The notes under the pieces were generated by a model. That model searched no databases. It had not been told where the DNA came from and worked only from the letters and a program-made list of their open reading frames with translations. Shown here piece after piece: positions 33,532 to 42,814 of a DNA stretch of 55,434 bases. The translations under genes were made by a program, and so were the position numbers. Each line of letters opens with the position of its first letter. Positions within the stretch are counted from its first letter, which is position 1. Source of the stretch: Prolixibacteraceae bacterium (GTDB lineage Bacteria > Bacteroidota > Bacteroidia > Bacteroidales > Prolixibacteraceae); the NCBI GenBank assembly GCA_029975525.1, contig JARKOX010000108.1, positions 1 to 55,434 of the forward strand, in the 5' to 3' direction.

Positions 33532-33549
33532 AGCCCGCCGGAGCGGGCT
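33532..33549 (-). terminator. Terminator between pyrE and the SRPBCC gene
   Basis: AGCCCGC and GCGGGCT form a perfect 7-bp stem around CGGA. On the minus strand five T residues follow. It lies between the pyrE stop and the next start, so the downstream gene depends on readthrough or its own promoter. Confidence 0.85.
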
Positions 33550-33571
33550 GTTTTGATATCGGGTTGTTGTT

Positions 33572-34204
33572 TTATTTTCCCCAGTTGGCGGGATCTTCGC
33601 GCCACTGCATCAGTTTTTCGACTTCCTCTTCGGTGATTTCGCCGGCTTCCAGCGCCAACTCGATCAGGGTCTGGTAACGGCTCAGCGGAGTCAGTTCCAG
33701 ATTGGCTTTTTTGAAATTTTCGCGGGCCTGCGGAAAATTGTAGCTAAAAATAGCCACCATCCCCAGCACATCGCCGCCAAAATTGTTGATCGCTTCGGCC
33801 ACTTTGAGGCTGCTGGTCCCGGTTGACACCAGGTCTTCGACCACCACCACTTTTTGTCCCGGTTTCAGGTCACCTTCAATGAGGTTCTCCAATCCGTGAC
33901 TTTTGGGTTCGGCCCTGACATAAATAAACGGAAGCCCCATCTGATCGGCAACCAGCACGCCGTGGGCAATGGCACCGGTAGCTACTCCGGCAATCACCTC
34001 GGCTTGCGGATACTTTTCGCGGATCACTTTTACAAACTGGTCACGGATGAAATTCCGTGCGTCCGGATAGGACAATATCTTCCGGTTGTCACAATAAATC
34101 GGGGCTTTCCATCCTGATGCCCAGGTAAACGGGTTTGATGGTTGTACTTTTATTGTATTAATTTGCAGGAGCAATTTTGTTACCTCAACTTGAGTTGTTT
34201 CCAT
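33572..34204 (-). CDS. pyrE: Orotate phosphoribosyltransferase
   Basis: From ATG 34204 (METTQVEVTKLLLQ) the enzyme has 210 residues; the longer frame would overlap the divergent Nudix gene. Landmarks are SGWKAPIYCDNRKILSYP, AEVIAGVATGAIAHGVLVAD, IYVRAEPKSHGLENLIEG and the PRPP-binding loop KVVVVEDLVSTGTSSLKVAEA. It converts orotate to OMP in pyrimidine synthesis. Only 27 bases separate its start from the Nudix start, so the two promoters overlap each other's coding sequences. Confidence 0.97.
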   Translation of the reverse strand: METTQVEVTKLLLQINTIKVQPSNPFTWASGWKAPIYCDNRKILSYPDARNFIRDQFVKVIREKYPQAEVIAGVATGAIAHGVLVADQMGLPFIYVRAEPKSHGLENLIEGDLKPGQKVVVVEDLVSTGTSSLKVAEAINNFGGDVLGMVAIFSYNFPQARENFKKANLELTPLSRYQTLIELALEAGEITEEEVEKLMQWREDPANWGK

Positions 34205-34231
34205 AGATGCAGAGCCAAATTTTTTGATTCG

Positions 34232-34852
34232 ATGCAAAGTTATAAAGTTTTTTTGAATGATCGGATTGTAGAGATTTCGGGACCAAGGTGTCAACCGTTA
34301 CTTAACGGAAACATAAAGATCGAAAAAGTTTCCGGAGAGCCGGAGTTGAAGCGGCTTGTCAGCCGCTTTTTAAGCGGGGATTTCAGCCGCCTGATTCTTT
34401 GGAATGAAGACCACGAGTGGCTGTGGAAAAATTTTTGCAATCTTTTTTTGCAGATTCCGGCCGCCGGCGGGGTGGTGGAAAGTCCGAAGGGATATCTTTT
34501 TATTTACCGGCGCGGAAAATGGGATCTTCCCAAAGGAAAAATTGAAGCAGCCGAAACGCCTGCCGAAGCTGCCCTGCGGGAGGTGTCGGAAGAGACCGGC
34601 CTGAAAAGAATCACCATCACCGGCAAACTGCCTTTTACCTGGCACTTGTACCAGTCGCCCTATCCGGAAACTGCTGGAGAGTGGGTGTTGAAAGAGACCA
34701 GCTGGTATTTGATGCATGCCGGCGGAGATGAGACATTGGTGCCCGAAACCGGCGAAGATATTGAACAGGCCCGCTGGTTTGCCCGCCCCGAGCTGAAACA
34801 GGTGCTCGAAAATACCTATTACAACCTGGTGCCGTTAATCGAAGCGCTTTGA
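34232..34852 (+). CDS. Nudix hydrolase with N-terminal extension
   Basis: From ATG 34232 (MQSYKVFLNDRIVEIS) the protein has 206 residues. The N-terminal 70 residues form a small unknown domain. The Nudix box is complete: GKIEAAETPAEAALREV then SEETGL, fitting Gx5Ex7REUxEExGU. Upstream RRGKWDLPKGKIE is the typical substrate-side strand. The LPFTWHLYQSP insert suggests the diadenosine-polyphosphate or mutT-like branch, but the substrate cannot be told. The N-terminal domain (LNDRIVEISGPRCQPLLNG) is a recurrent Bacteroidota accessory. Tight divergent arrangement with pyrE. Confidence 0.92.
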   Translation: MQSYKVFLNDRIVEISGPRCQPLLNGNIKIEKVSGEPELKRLVSRFLSGDFSRLILWNEDHEWLWKNFCNLFLQIPAAGGVVESPKGYLFIYRRGKWDLPKGKIEAAETPAEAALREVSEETGLKRITITGKLPFTWHLYQSPYPETAGEWVLKETSWYLMHAGGDETLVPETGEDIEQARWFARPELKQVLENTYYNLVPLIEAL

Positions 34853-34931
34853 CTCCGGGGTGAAGAAGATCTTCCGAGTTTTTCAGTTAAAGGTAACTCC
34901 GGACGAAAACCCGGCGGGGGGTACCGTTTGT

Positions 34932-36326
34932 TTACCTGGTTTTGTTGAAGCCGGCAAACTGGTGTTCAAATCCGTCGAGTGGCGTGCGTGCCGGCGCCAG
35001 GATCACCCGGTGCGATTGATCCAGTAAAAAGGCGGAAGGATAGGAGCGGACCCGGTAGAGTTTTCCGATGCTCACCTGGTCGAGGTCGGTTACCACGGTG
35101 CCGGGAAGCGGGTTTTTCTGCAGAAAAGATTCGATTGACGCGGCGCCGGTGTTTCGCAGGACAATAAAAACCGACAGGTTGTTCCCTGTTTTTTCCACCA
35201 TCGTGTTGAGGTATTTCAGCTGCTCCTGGCAAACCGGAATTTCAACGTCGGCAAACAGGAGATAGAGATAAGGTCTTTGATTTTCGCTGGAACAGATTAG
35301 TTTTTTGTCGGCTCCGGGCAGACAAATGATCGGCGCTACCGTGCCGGGATAGAGATAAGCCAGTTTGGCAGCCACCTGGCGGGCAGCGGTCTGTACCTGC
35401 GGGGTCGGATGCGCAACAAACAGCGGCGCCTGCACCATCTGCATGACCGCCTCTTTTGAAAAATCGCCCGAATAAAAGGCGTCGTGCAACAGTTTGAGCA
35501 GCACCATTTCGGTCAGGGGAGAAGTGGTTCCCGTGAAGCCGGCTGTCCATTTCCGGAGTTCGTCGAGGTTTTTGCTGTTCACCATCATGCGGATCTTCTG
35601 TCCGCCCAGCGATTTGCTTTCCGTACTTAATGTGTGGCTGAAAAGTCGTTGCAGCAGGTCGGCAAAAGCGGGCTGGTTCCACAACCGGGGATCAACCGGA
35701 GCAGCCTGGCCGATCAGCTTTTCGCGGCCGGTGCGCGACAGGTCGGCTTCGAGCGCGGTGAGCTGCAGTTGCCGGTGCGCTAAAAACCACGGCGTTTTAA
35801 AGCGGGAAAACTCCTGGTCGAGGGTCACCTTTACCGAGTCGAGGTGCCGCTGCGATTGCTGGTAATAGAGCTGGTTGAAATATTTTTCGGTCAGCTGAAA
35901 ATAGCGCTGGTCAAATTTTGAAATCAGCGCAGTCAGCTCGTCTTGCGGAACATCTTCGGTTTTCAGCCAAACTTCCAGGGGCTCGAAATAGGGATTTTTG
36001 CTGTCGGCGAAACTCTTTTTTCGCAGAGGAGGCAGTTTGATTTTAAGCGGTTGCTGCGGGGTGAGCAGCAGTTTGAGGCGGTAAATGTCGATATCGCAAT
36101 AGGCGTAAACGGTTTCGGTTACCCCGGTTTCTGCTGAAAAACGGCCCTGCGCATCGATCGTCGCTGCGAAGAGCTTTTTTTCAGTTTGGCTGATCGGGTC
36201 GCTCCAGGTGAAAAATTCGAGCGTTCGACCGGCGTAATCGGGTTCAACCCCTTCTATCCGGGCTGCAAATCCCGAAACGGAAAGAAAAAAAAGCGCTGTA
36301 ACTACAAAGAATTTTCCCATTTTCAT
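34932..36326 (-). CDS. Secreted thioredoxin-fold protein lacking the CxxC motif
   Basis: The 464-residue protein has a signal peptide (MGKFFVVTALFFLSVSGFAA after two extra residues). The N-terminal domain is a beta-rich DUF4369-like segment (FAATIDAQGRFSAET, LLLTPQQPLKIKLPP), followed by a long helical middle region. The C-terminal 130 residues follow the TlpA/thioredoxin order: FADVEIPVCQEQLKYLNTM, LSVFIVLRNTGA, and VRSYPSAFLLDQSHRVI with the cis-proline at SYPSAF. Where TlpA-like proteins carry WCxxC, this one has only a single cysteine (IPVCQEQ). It is thus probably not a disulfide reductase of the usual kind. It follows coaD by 43 bases and likely shares its transcript. Confidence 0.82.
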   Translation of the reverse strand: MKMGKFFVVTALFFLSVSGFAARIEGVEPDYAGRTLEFFTWSDPISQTEKKLFAATIDAQGRFSAETGVTETVYAYCDIDIYRLKLLLTPQQPLKIKLPPLRKKSFADSKNPYFEPLEVWLKTEDVPQDELTALISKFDQRYFQLTEKYFNQLYYQQSQRHLDSVKVTLDQEFSRFKTPWFLAHRQLQLTALEADLSRTGREKLIGQAAPVDPRLWNQPAFADLLQRLFSHTLSTESKSLGGQKIRMMVNSKNLDELRKWTAGFTGTTSPLTEMVLLKLLHDAFYSGDFSKEAVMQMVQAPLFVAHPTPQVQTAARQVAAKLAYLYPGTVAPIICLPGADKKLICSSENQRPYLYLLFADVEIPVCQEQLKYLNTMVEKTGNNLSVFIVLRNTGAASIESFLQKNPLPGTVVTDLDQVSIGKLYRVRSYPSAFLLDQSHRVILAPARTPLDGFEHQFAGFNKTR

Positions 36327-36369
36327 AAACTCAATACCTCATTCTGCCAGGAAAAACGGCCGGGTTGTT

Positions 36370-36849
36370 TTAGCGACTGACCTTAAATTCCTCCATGTTC
36401 AGGCTTTTGGGCAAAAAGCGGCTGGCGTCACCGCCATGCAGGATGATATCGCGGACAATGGTGGAATTTACCGGGGTGTGTTCCGGGATGGTAAGCAGGA
36501 AGACGGTTTCGATTTCGGGATACATCTGCTTGTTGATCTGGGCGATGGCGCGCTCAAATTCAAAATCGGCCGAGGTGCGTAACCCGCGCAGGATATATTG
36601 TGCCCCCACTTTTTTGCAAAAATCAACCGTTAACCCTTCAAAGGTTTGGACAGAGATATTTTCGTCGTCGGCAAAAATCTGGTTGATCCATTTTTCCCGT
36701 TTTTCAAGAGGGAAAAACGATTTTTTGCTGGTGTTGTGCCCGATCATGATGATGATTTTATCGAACAGCCGGGTGGCCCTTCGTACAATCGATTCGTGAC
36801 CCACCGTAAACGGGTCGAAAGATCCGGGGAAGATGGCTATCTTTTCCAT
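36370..36849 (-). CDS. coaD: Phosphopantetheine adenylyltransferase
   Basis: The 159-residue enzyme catalyses the penultimate step in coenzyme A synthesis. The nucleotide-transfer motif is GSFDPFTVGHESIVRRA with the TxGH histidine, and RGLRTSADFEFERAIAQINKQ and the C-terminal TIVRDIILHGGDASRFLP match the family. Length is typical. It heads a two-gene leftward unit with the thioredoxin-fold gene. Confidence 0.97.
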   Translation of the reverse strand: MEKIAIFPGSFDPFTVGHESIVRRATRLFDKIIIMIGHNTSKKSFFPLEKREKWINQIFADDENISVQTFEGLTVDFCKKVGAQYILRGLRTSADFEFERAIAQINKQMYPEIETVFLLTIPEHTPVNSTIVRDIILHGGDASRFLPKSLNMEEFKVSR

Positions 36850-37128
36850 TTTATCCGTTTAATAAATGGTTTCATGCGGCACCAAAGTTAGTATCTTTTG
36901 CAGAGCTCCTTTAAAACGCCCGTTGAAATTAATTTATTGCTTTTTGCCGTTATGCCGCCTGGCCAATGGTCCGGTACCACGCCGGTGGTTTTGTTTGACC
37001 TGCTGAACAGCGGCTTGCAGGACGGGATACAGGGGGTTATACTTTCTGATAAATATTGGTTTTGACAAGACCGGGAAACTGTTTTTTTGTATTTTTAGCT
37101 CACAGTAATTCACACACACCGTTCTGAT

Positions 37129-37854
37129 ATGAATCTGAAATTATCTGTCGTTATTCCGGCCTACAACGAGGAAAAAACCATCACAGCTATTCTCTCCAGG
37201 GTGCTGGCAGTAAATTTAATCGGAGGCGTTGAAAAAGAGATCATTGTTGTAAACGATTGTTCTACCGACCGTACCCTGCAGGTGGTCAAGAGGTTTATGG
37301 CCGAATATCCCGACGAGCCGGTTTTTCTGTTTGAACAGCCCCGGAATATGGGAAAAGGCGCGGCGCTGCACCGCGGCATTGCCGAAGCTACCGGCGATTT
37401 TCTGATCATCCAGGATGCCGACCTGGAATATGATCCCCGCGAATACAACCTGCTGCTTCGTCCGGTACTCGAAGGTTTTGCCGATGTGGTTTACGGCTCG
37501 CGTTTTATGGGCGGAAACCCGCACCGGATCCTGTTTTTCTGGCATTCCATCGGAAATAAATTTTTAACCTTTCTCTCCAATATGTTTTCCAACCTGAATC
37601 TGACCGACATGGAAACCTGCTACAAACTCTTCAGGAGCGACATGATCAAAGAGCTCGACCTGAAAGAGCAGCGTTTCGGGTTTGAACCCGAGGTGACCGC
37701 AAAAATCGCCCGGATACCTCAGGTCAGAATTTACGAGGTGGGCATTTCGTATTACGGAAGGACCTACCAGGAGGGAAAAAAGATCAACTGGAGAGATGGT
37801 TTCAGGGCGCTGTGGTGTATCCTGAAATACAATATTGCAGACCGGTCTGCATAA
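37129..37854 (+). CDS. GT2 glycosyltransferase (dolichyl/polyprenyl-phosphate mannosyltransferase-like)
   Basis: The 241-residue soluble GT-A enzyme starts [18 protein letters not shown]. It has DCSTDRT for nucleotide binding, [21 protein letters not shown] and the metal site DADLEYDP, and it lacks the C-terminal membrane helices of GtrB-type enzymes. The C-terminal half ([14 protein letters not shown], then [18 protein letters not shown]) is typical of the ALG5/DPM1-like group that transfers a sugar from a nucleotide to a polyprenyl phosphate. TATTTTTA at 37090-37097 is a near-match to the -7 box. It is followed immediately by the FkbM gene. Confidence 0.9.
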   Translation: MNLKLSVVIPAYNEEKTITAILSRVLAVNLIGGVEKEIIVVNDCSTDRTLQVVKRFMAEYPDEPVFLFEQPRNMGKGAALHRGIAEATGDFLIIQDADLEYDPREYNLLLRPVLEGFADVVYGSRFMGGNPHRILFFWHSIGNKFLTFLSNMFSNLNLTDMETCYKLFRSDMIKELDLKEQRFGFEPEVTAKIARIPQVRIYEVGISYYGRTYQEGKKINWRDGFRALWCILKYNIADRSA

Positions 37855-38604
37855 ATGATAAGGCTTGCGGTAATGAATGAAAAATTGAAATCACTTCTCC
37901 GGAAGGGGTTAAATGGGTTGCATCTCGATCTGACCCAGAACCTGAAATACGACCGACTGACCAAAGCAATCATCGCCGGAGTGGTAAAGCCAGACACTGC
38001 CTGCATCGATGTTGGCGCGCACAAAGGCGAAATTCTCGACCTGTTTCTGCACTATGCTCCCCGGGGGCGGCATTATGCCTTTGAACCGGTTCCGGCGCTC
38101 TATCGGCACCTGGTGCAGGAGTATTCGCCCGGGTGCGCAGTTTTTCCGGTTGCTTTAAGCGACGAGGCTGGTAAAACAACGTTTCAGTTTGTCCGGAATG
38201 CCCCGGCTTACAGCGGAATACAAAAACGCCGGTATGAGATCAACGATCCCGATATTGAGGAGATAGAAGTCGATATGAATACGCTCGATGCGATACTGGA
38301 CGATCAGCAAAAAGTTGGTTTTATCAAAATTGACGTGGAAGGGGCTGAGCTGAAAGTTTTGCGGGGAGCAGAAAAGACGATCGGCCGCAACAAACCTTAT
38401 GTCATTTTTGAATGTGGCCTGGGCGCCAGCGATTATTACGGAACCCAGCCGGAAGAGGTGTACCGTTTTTTCAGCGAAAAGGTGCAGATGCACGTCTCTA
38501 CCTTGCAGGATTTTTTGAAAAATGAGCACAATACCTTGTCGGAAGAGCAGTTTTGCAACCATTACAGGCAAAACACGGAATACTATTTTTTAGCGCATGC
38601 CTGA
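37855..38604 (+). CDS. FkbM family methyltransferase
   Basis: The ATG at 37855 directly follows the TAA of the GT2 gene with no intervening base, so the two are coupled; a second candidate is ATG 37873 (MNEKLKSLLRKG). The 249-residue protein has the SAM-binding motif CIDVGAHKGEILDLFLHY, then YAFEPVPALYRHL, GFIKIDVEGAELKVLRGAEK and YVIFECG, all standard for FkbM. Such enzymes O-methylate sugars or polyketides. In this glycan context methylation of a sugar residue is the likely role. Confidence 0.93.
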   Translation: MIRLAVMNEKLKSLLRKGLNGLHLDLTQNLKYDRLTKAIIAGVVKPDTACIDVGAHKGEILDLFLHYAPRGRHYAFEPVPALYRHLVQEYSPGCAVFPVALSDEAGKTTFQFVRNAPAYSGIQKRRYEINDPDIEEIEVDMNTLDAILDDQQKVGFIKIDVEGAELKVLRGAEKTIGRNKPYVIFECGLGASDYYGTQPEEVYRFFSEKVQMHVSTLQDFLKNEHNTLSEEQFCNHYRQNTEYYFLAHA

Positions 38605-38696
38605 TGAGCAGTTTTTTCCCAAACGCTGGGGCGACGGTTGGAAGATTTGTAAAATCCGGCAAGGAGGATATCAGATATTAACTTGTAAAAACAGGT

Positions 38697-40634
38697 ATGG
38701 CATTGATCAAACGTTTGGCAACTCAAATCCAGTCGGTGGGGAAAGATGCTGCCCATTTAGCTGTAAATGACAGCAGGGTAAAGGAACATCTGCTATATCT
38801 TGTTGGTACCGTTCTGATCCTGCTCCAGGTTTTTGTCTTGCTTTTCAGCACCAGCACCTATGGCGGGGCAGACAATATTGGGCATTACCAGATTGCCAAA
38901 TATTCTTTCAAATATCCCAGCTTGTTGCTGGATCTCTGGGGAAAACCTCTCTATACGACCCTTTCGGCGCCCTTTGCGCAACTGGGCTATGGAGTTGCCC
39001 GGGCATTCAATATCCTCCTGTTTGTTGTTGCACTGCTTTTTACGGCGCGGGTAAGTGAGAAAATCCTGAAAGGCAGCTCGCTGTTTGTTGTGATCCTTGC
39101 CGCCTTTTCTCCGGTGTATTATTTTTTGGCCACAACTTGCCTGACCGAAGTTCTCTTCAGCCTGACCATTGTTGCTTCGGTTTTTTTGTTTACAGAAAAA
39201 AGATTTCTGTGGGCGGCCATCCTGATTTCGTTTATACCATTTGTGCGAACCGAAGGGGTGGTCCTGCTGCCTGTTTTTCTGTTGGCTTTGTTGTTGAAAA
39301 AACAATACAAATCCATTATTTTTTTACTGACCGGTACCATTTTCTATACTCTGGTTGGCTTTTTGGTTTTTAAAGACCTTTTGTGGTTGATCCACCAAAT
39401 GCCCTATTCAATGGGCGACAGTATTTATGGACATGGTTCGTTGTTGCATTTTATCGCGCACCGAAATGAAATTTTTGGCTTTCCAATGGTGGTTCTGATC
39501 GTATTGGGACTGGTGTTTTGGGGCTGGGATATGTTGAGAAGCCAATCATTAAGAAGCGACCAGGCCATTTGGTTCATTCTGATCGCCGGCAGCTGGATTA
39601 CCTATTTTGCAGCACACAGTTATGTCTGGTGGAAAGGAACAGGCGGATCGCTGGGGTTAATAAGGGTAATGGGCGGAATCGTACCGTTGGCCGCGTTAAC
39701 TGCCATCCAGGGATTTCGTTTTTTTTCGCTCTTCTTCCGGGGGCCGGTGTTGGGGTTTGTTCTGATGGGATTGTTTGCTTTTGCGCAACTGGTCTGGTTC
39801 TTCCAAAAAAATGATCCCATTGTCCACGCCGATCCCACCGAACAGCTGATGAAGAAAAGCGCTGATTTTTTACGTTTTAATGAACCTGAAAAGAAGATTT
39901 TTTATTTCAATCCGGTCCTCATTCATTACCTGGAGACAGATCCTTATGACATTACAAAGTCGAACTGGTGGGTTGCCGACCGGCAGCAGCCTTCCAACAG
40001 CATGGAATGGGGGGATGTTTTGGTTTGGGATGCCCATTTTGGTCCCAACGAAGGGGGTGTTTCTTTGGAAAATGTTGAAAAAGACCCGTATCTGAAAAAA
40101 ATCAAATCGTTTTATCCGGTCGAGAAGATCACTGTTTTGGGGGGATACGATTACAGCATTCAGATTTATAAAAAGTCAACCGAAAAGAATGATTCGGTCT
40201 TGTTGTCGGATAAGGCTGAATTAAAACTAAGTTTCGAAAATTACCTTAACGAGCATGTAAAGGAAATTGACGGGGCGAAAATTTGGGAGATGGACAACCT
40301 GCAGGAGTTTAGTCCCAACATGATCTTCTCTCCCCAGGAGATTGTAAGGTATGAAGTCATTGAGTTTGCTGTTGAATTGCAGTTTAAAGCCCCGGAAAAA
40401 CTGAATAAAGATGAAGTATTGCTGGTTTTATCGCTCGATAAGGAAGGCGAAAATCTGCGGTATGAAAAGGCTGACCTTGTTTCCTCGGATGCTGCCGGTT
40501 GGGAAAAGGCGACCCTGCAGGTAAGAATGTCTGCCAAAATTCCCGAAACAGCAAGGTTTGTGATCTATATCTGGAATAAGGATAAAAAACATTTCTACAT
40601 CAAAGAGTTGACCGTTCATGTTTTAAGTTATTAA
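38697..40634 (+). CDS. GT-C-like polytopic membrane protein with C-terminal CBM-like domain
   Basis: The 645-residue protein has an N-terminal amphipathic stretch, then about nine to eleven membrane helices up to residue 380. The first external loop carries GGADNIGHYQ, an acidic residue at the place where GT-C enzymes keep their catalytic Asp/Glu. A periplasmic region follows (LETDPYDITKSNWWVADRQ). The last ~150 residues (from KAELKLSFENYLNEH) are beta-rich. They carry GWEKATLQVRMS, FVIYIWNKDKKHFYIKELTV, the late-strand pattern seen in CBM4/9-like modules. Probably an undecaprenyl-phosphate-sugar-dependent glycosyltransferase or related transferase; the substrate is unknown. It lies 92 bases after the FkbM gene, with an AAGGAGG at 38661 too far upstream to act as its ribosome site. 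Confidence 0.78.
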   Translation: MALIKRLATQIQSVGKDAAHLAVNDSRVKEHLLYLVGTVLILLQVFVLLFSTSTYGGADNIGHYQIAKYSFKYPSLLLDLWGKPLYTTLSAPFAQLGYGVARAFNILLFVVALLFTARVSEKILKGSSLFVVILAAFSPVYYFLATTCLTEVLFSLTIVASVFLFTEKRFLWAAILISFIPFVRTEGVVLLPVFLLALLLKKQYKSIIFLLTGTIFYTLVGFLVFKDLLWLIHQMPYSMGDSIYGHGSLLHFIAHRNEIFGFPMVVLIVLGLVFWGWDMLRSQSLRSDQAIWFILIAGSWITYFAAHSYVWWKGTGGSLGLIRVMGGIVPLAALTAIQGFRFFSLFFRGPVLGFVLMGLFAFAQLVWFFQKNDPIVHADPTEQLMKKSADFLRFNEPEKKIFYFNPVLIHYLETDPYDITKSNWWVADRQQPSNSMEWGDVLVWDAHFGPNEGGVSLENVEKDPYLKKIKSFYPVEKITVLGGYDYSIQIYKKSTEKNDSVLLSDKAELKLSFENYLNEHVKEIDGAKIWEMDNLQEFSPNMIFSPQEIVRYEVIEFAVELQFKAPEKLNKDEVLLVLSLDKEGENLRYEKADLVSSDAAGWEKATLQVRMSAKIPETARFVIYIWNKDKKHFYIKELTVHVLSY

Positions 40635-40665
40635 CGGCCGATAAAAAAATCTCCAGACCGGTTTT

Positions 40666-42669
40666 TCAATGGTCGCTGCTTAAGTCTGTATTTAAAGAGG
40701 TAGCTTCTTTGTAAAATTTAATAATTCGCAAGTCATCAAAATAGACGGGGTCACTTCCGGTATTCCACAGGCTGATCGAACAATCCGGAGCTGCTTTCTG
40801 CTGCGGAAGCCAAAAATTCAAGGTTAATCTTTTCCATCCGGTGGGAGAAATGGTGTCCGGTTCATTGTTGATAAAATAGAAGCCTTTTCCGCAGTTGGCG
40901 ATGATATGGGCTCTTTTTTCCTCTTTGCTGAAATACCAGGCGCTCACCTGCAGCTTAATCGTGTCGGGTACTATTTTAATTTGGGTGATGCTGCTGAAAG
41001 GGTTTTTGGGAGAAAGTTCGATGCTGTGCCGATCGCTGAAGGATTTTTGATTGGTAATTATTGTCGAATTTTCAGCGATTCTCTGGTTGTTGAAAAGAAT
41101 TTTTTGGTTGGCCTGGTCCAGAATTTCATAGCTGCAAAACAAGGTGTCTGTATGGAGGTTGGCAAAATAGTCGTCGAAAGATTTGTTGCTGTCCGGTTCT
41201 TTTCTTTTGAATAAAAAAACCGGATGTTCCTCTGCAATCAGTTGCCAGTTGGGGTCCGAGAAGATTTTCTCCCGGGCTGCTTCGTTTACTTCGTGCGAAT
41301 GCATAAAATAGTCATCGAAAACCGAAAAGAGGACATACTGGGCATCTGCCACTGTCGGGAAAAGCGTGACGCCAAATCGCTGGGAAAGGTGTGGAAAAAA
41401 ACGCTGCGAAGCGCTGACTGCTGCCTGCGGCGGTATCTTTTTCAGCACGGAGTTTACCTTTTGGATGTCAAAATCGGGTTTGAAATAACGATGGTAGTAA
41501 ATTTTTTCTTTGAAGGGATTGGTTACCCATTGCATGCGGTGGTTTGGGGCATCCAGCATGCGGAAGGTAGTTAACAGGGTAGCCAGGCAGGTTACCGCAA
41601 CCAGTGTGTTTTGAACAACTCTTTTTTTGATGCCAGAAAGTACCAGAAAAACCGACAAGGGAAGCAGGGTTACCACCTCGATGGAATAGTAGGTGGCAAT
41701 TCCCCAGCGGAGGACCGAGTCGTTCAGCACTTTTTGTGCCACAATCGGGATGAACCAAATCAGGTATTGCGGTCTGAAAAACAGCACCAATCCGCCCGAT
41801 ATCAGGTAAACCAGGTAGAATTCGGTTTTTACCCCGTCATAAGCCGGATCGTTGAGGTGGTTTACAAAAAACAGTTTAATGGTTTCCACCGGGTGTTGCA
41901 GCACAAAAACCAGCGCTTCGCCGGGCGTTGCCCCCAGCGCCGAATAATTGAAAAGCGTAAATTGTTTTTCATCGGTTTCCACCGACGGGATCAACACTTT
42001 AAACAGCAGGATAAAATAGGCCACCGAAAGGGTCATCCCCAAAATACTCAGTAATACGGCCTTTTTATCTTTCCGGTGTTCAATGATCAGCACCAGGAAA
42101 ATAAACACAAACCAGATCGGGATATTCTCCCGGGATAAAAGAGAGAGAATCAGGATGATAAAGGCTGTAGCATATTTCCGAGTCTCAAAAAAGTACAGAA
42201 AAACAGGAATAAAACAGGCCGAAATTACGGCAATGTTTACGTCGCATGAAAAGGTGGTGTATCTTCCCAATAACGTAAAATAATAAAAAAGCACCCCCGC
42301 TCCCAGCCAGATGTTGTCGGATTTCAGCCGGATAAGCTGATAGGTGTACCAGGCTGCAATCATGATCAGGGAGGTCTGAATGAGGATCAGGGTGTAGGTG
42401 CCGGTCAGCCAGTTGAGAAGCCAGTAGAGCGGGACAAAATACATCAGGGTAAACGAAAAGTGGTACTGCAGGAAATTGCCGGGGTAGGTGGGCATCGGAC
42501 TGATCCTGAAATGGGCATAATCCCAGAATGCAAAGTTGTAGTTGCCATAATCAAAGGTGTAGGTCCGGAAAAAATAGTGGTTGGTAATTCCCATGGTAAA
42601 CAGGATGATACCAAAGAAAATTAAAATAACCCACGGTATTCGTTGTTTGTTAAGCTTAACACTGGCCAT
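40666..42669 (-). CDS. DUF2079 membrane protein with C-terminal CBM-like domain
   Basis: I chose ATG 42669 (MASVKLNKQRIP); a TTG at 42678 would add three residues. The protein has 667 residues and about ten membrane helices to residue ~360. The DUF2079 start is visible as YTFDYGNYNFAFWDYAHF, with an acidic residue in the first external loop. A soluble region (FFPHLSQRFGVTLFPTV) follows. The last ~150 residues form a beta-rich domain with KSFSDRHSIELSP, TGWKRLTLNFWLPQ and SLWNTGSDPVYFDDLRII, like a CBM4/9-type module. DUF2079 proteins are predicted GT-C transferases. It converges with the 38697 gene; only 31 bases separate the stops. Confidence 0.8.
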   Translation of the reverse strand: MASVKLNKQRIPWVILIFFGIILFTMGITNHYFFRTYTFDYGNYNFAFWDYAHFRISPMPTYPGNFLQYHFSFTLMYFVPLYWLLNWLTGTYTLILIQTSLIMIAAWYTYQLIRLKSDNIWLGAGVLFYYFTLLGRYTTFSCDVNIAVISACFIPVFLYFFETRKYATAFIILILSLLSRENIPIWFVFIFLVLIIEHRKDKKAVLLSILGMTLSVAYFILLFKVLIPSVETDEKQFTLFNYSALGATPGEALVFVLQHPVETIKLFFVNHLNDPAYDGVKTEFYLVYLISGGLVLFFRPQYLIWFIPIVAQKVLNDSVLRWGIATYYSIEVVTLLPLSVFLVLSGIKKRVVQNTLVAVTCLATLLTTFRMLDAPNHRMQWVTNPFKEKIYYHRYFKPDFDIQKVNSVLKKIPPQAAVSASQRFFPHLSQRFGVTLFPTVADAQYVLFSVFDDYFMHSHEVNEAAREKIFSDPNWQLIAEEHPVFLFKRKEPDSNKSFDDYFANLHTDTLFCSYEILDQANQKILFNNQRIAENSTIITNQKSFSDRHSIELSPKNPFSSITQIKIVPDTIKLQVSAWYFSKEEKRAHIIANCGKGFYFINNEPDTISPTGWKRLTLNFWLPQQKAAPDCSISLWNTGSDPVYFDDLRIIKFYKEATSLNTDLSSDH

Positions 42670-42814
42670 CTGAACCAAGATTAAAGTATGCGGTCAATAA
42701 AAGTATGATTTCTTTTCTATTTCAAGCCAGCCTTTGGGGTGGGCCGGCAAATTTTATTTCTGATACAAAATGAGTGGTTTCTGCTGTAACCCGGCAGAAC
42801 CAACTGCGCCCGGA

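Noticed and set aside
38661..38667. AAGGAGG resembling a Shine-Dalgarno site
   Set aside because: It is 29 bases before the only suitable ATG, too far to act, and such sites are little used in this phylum.
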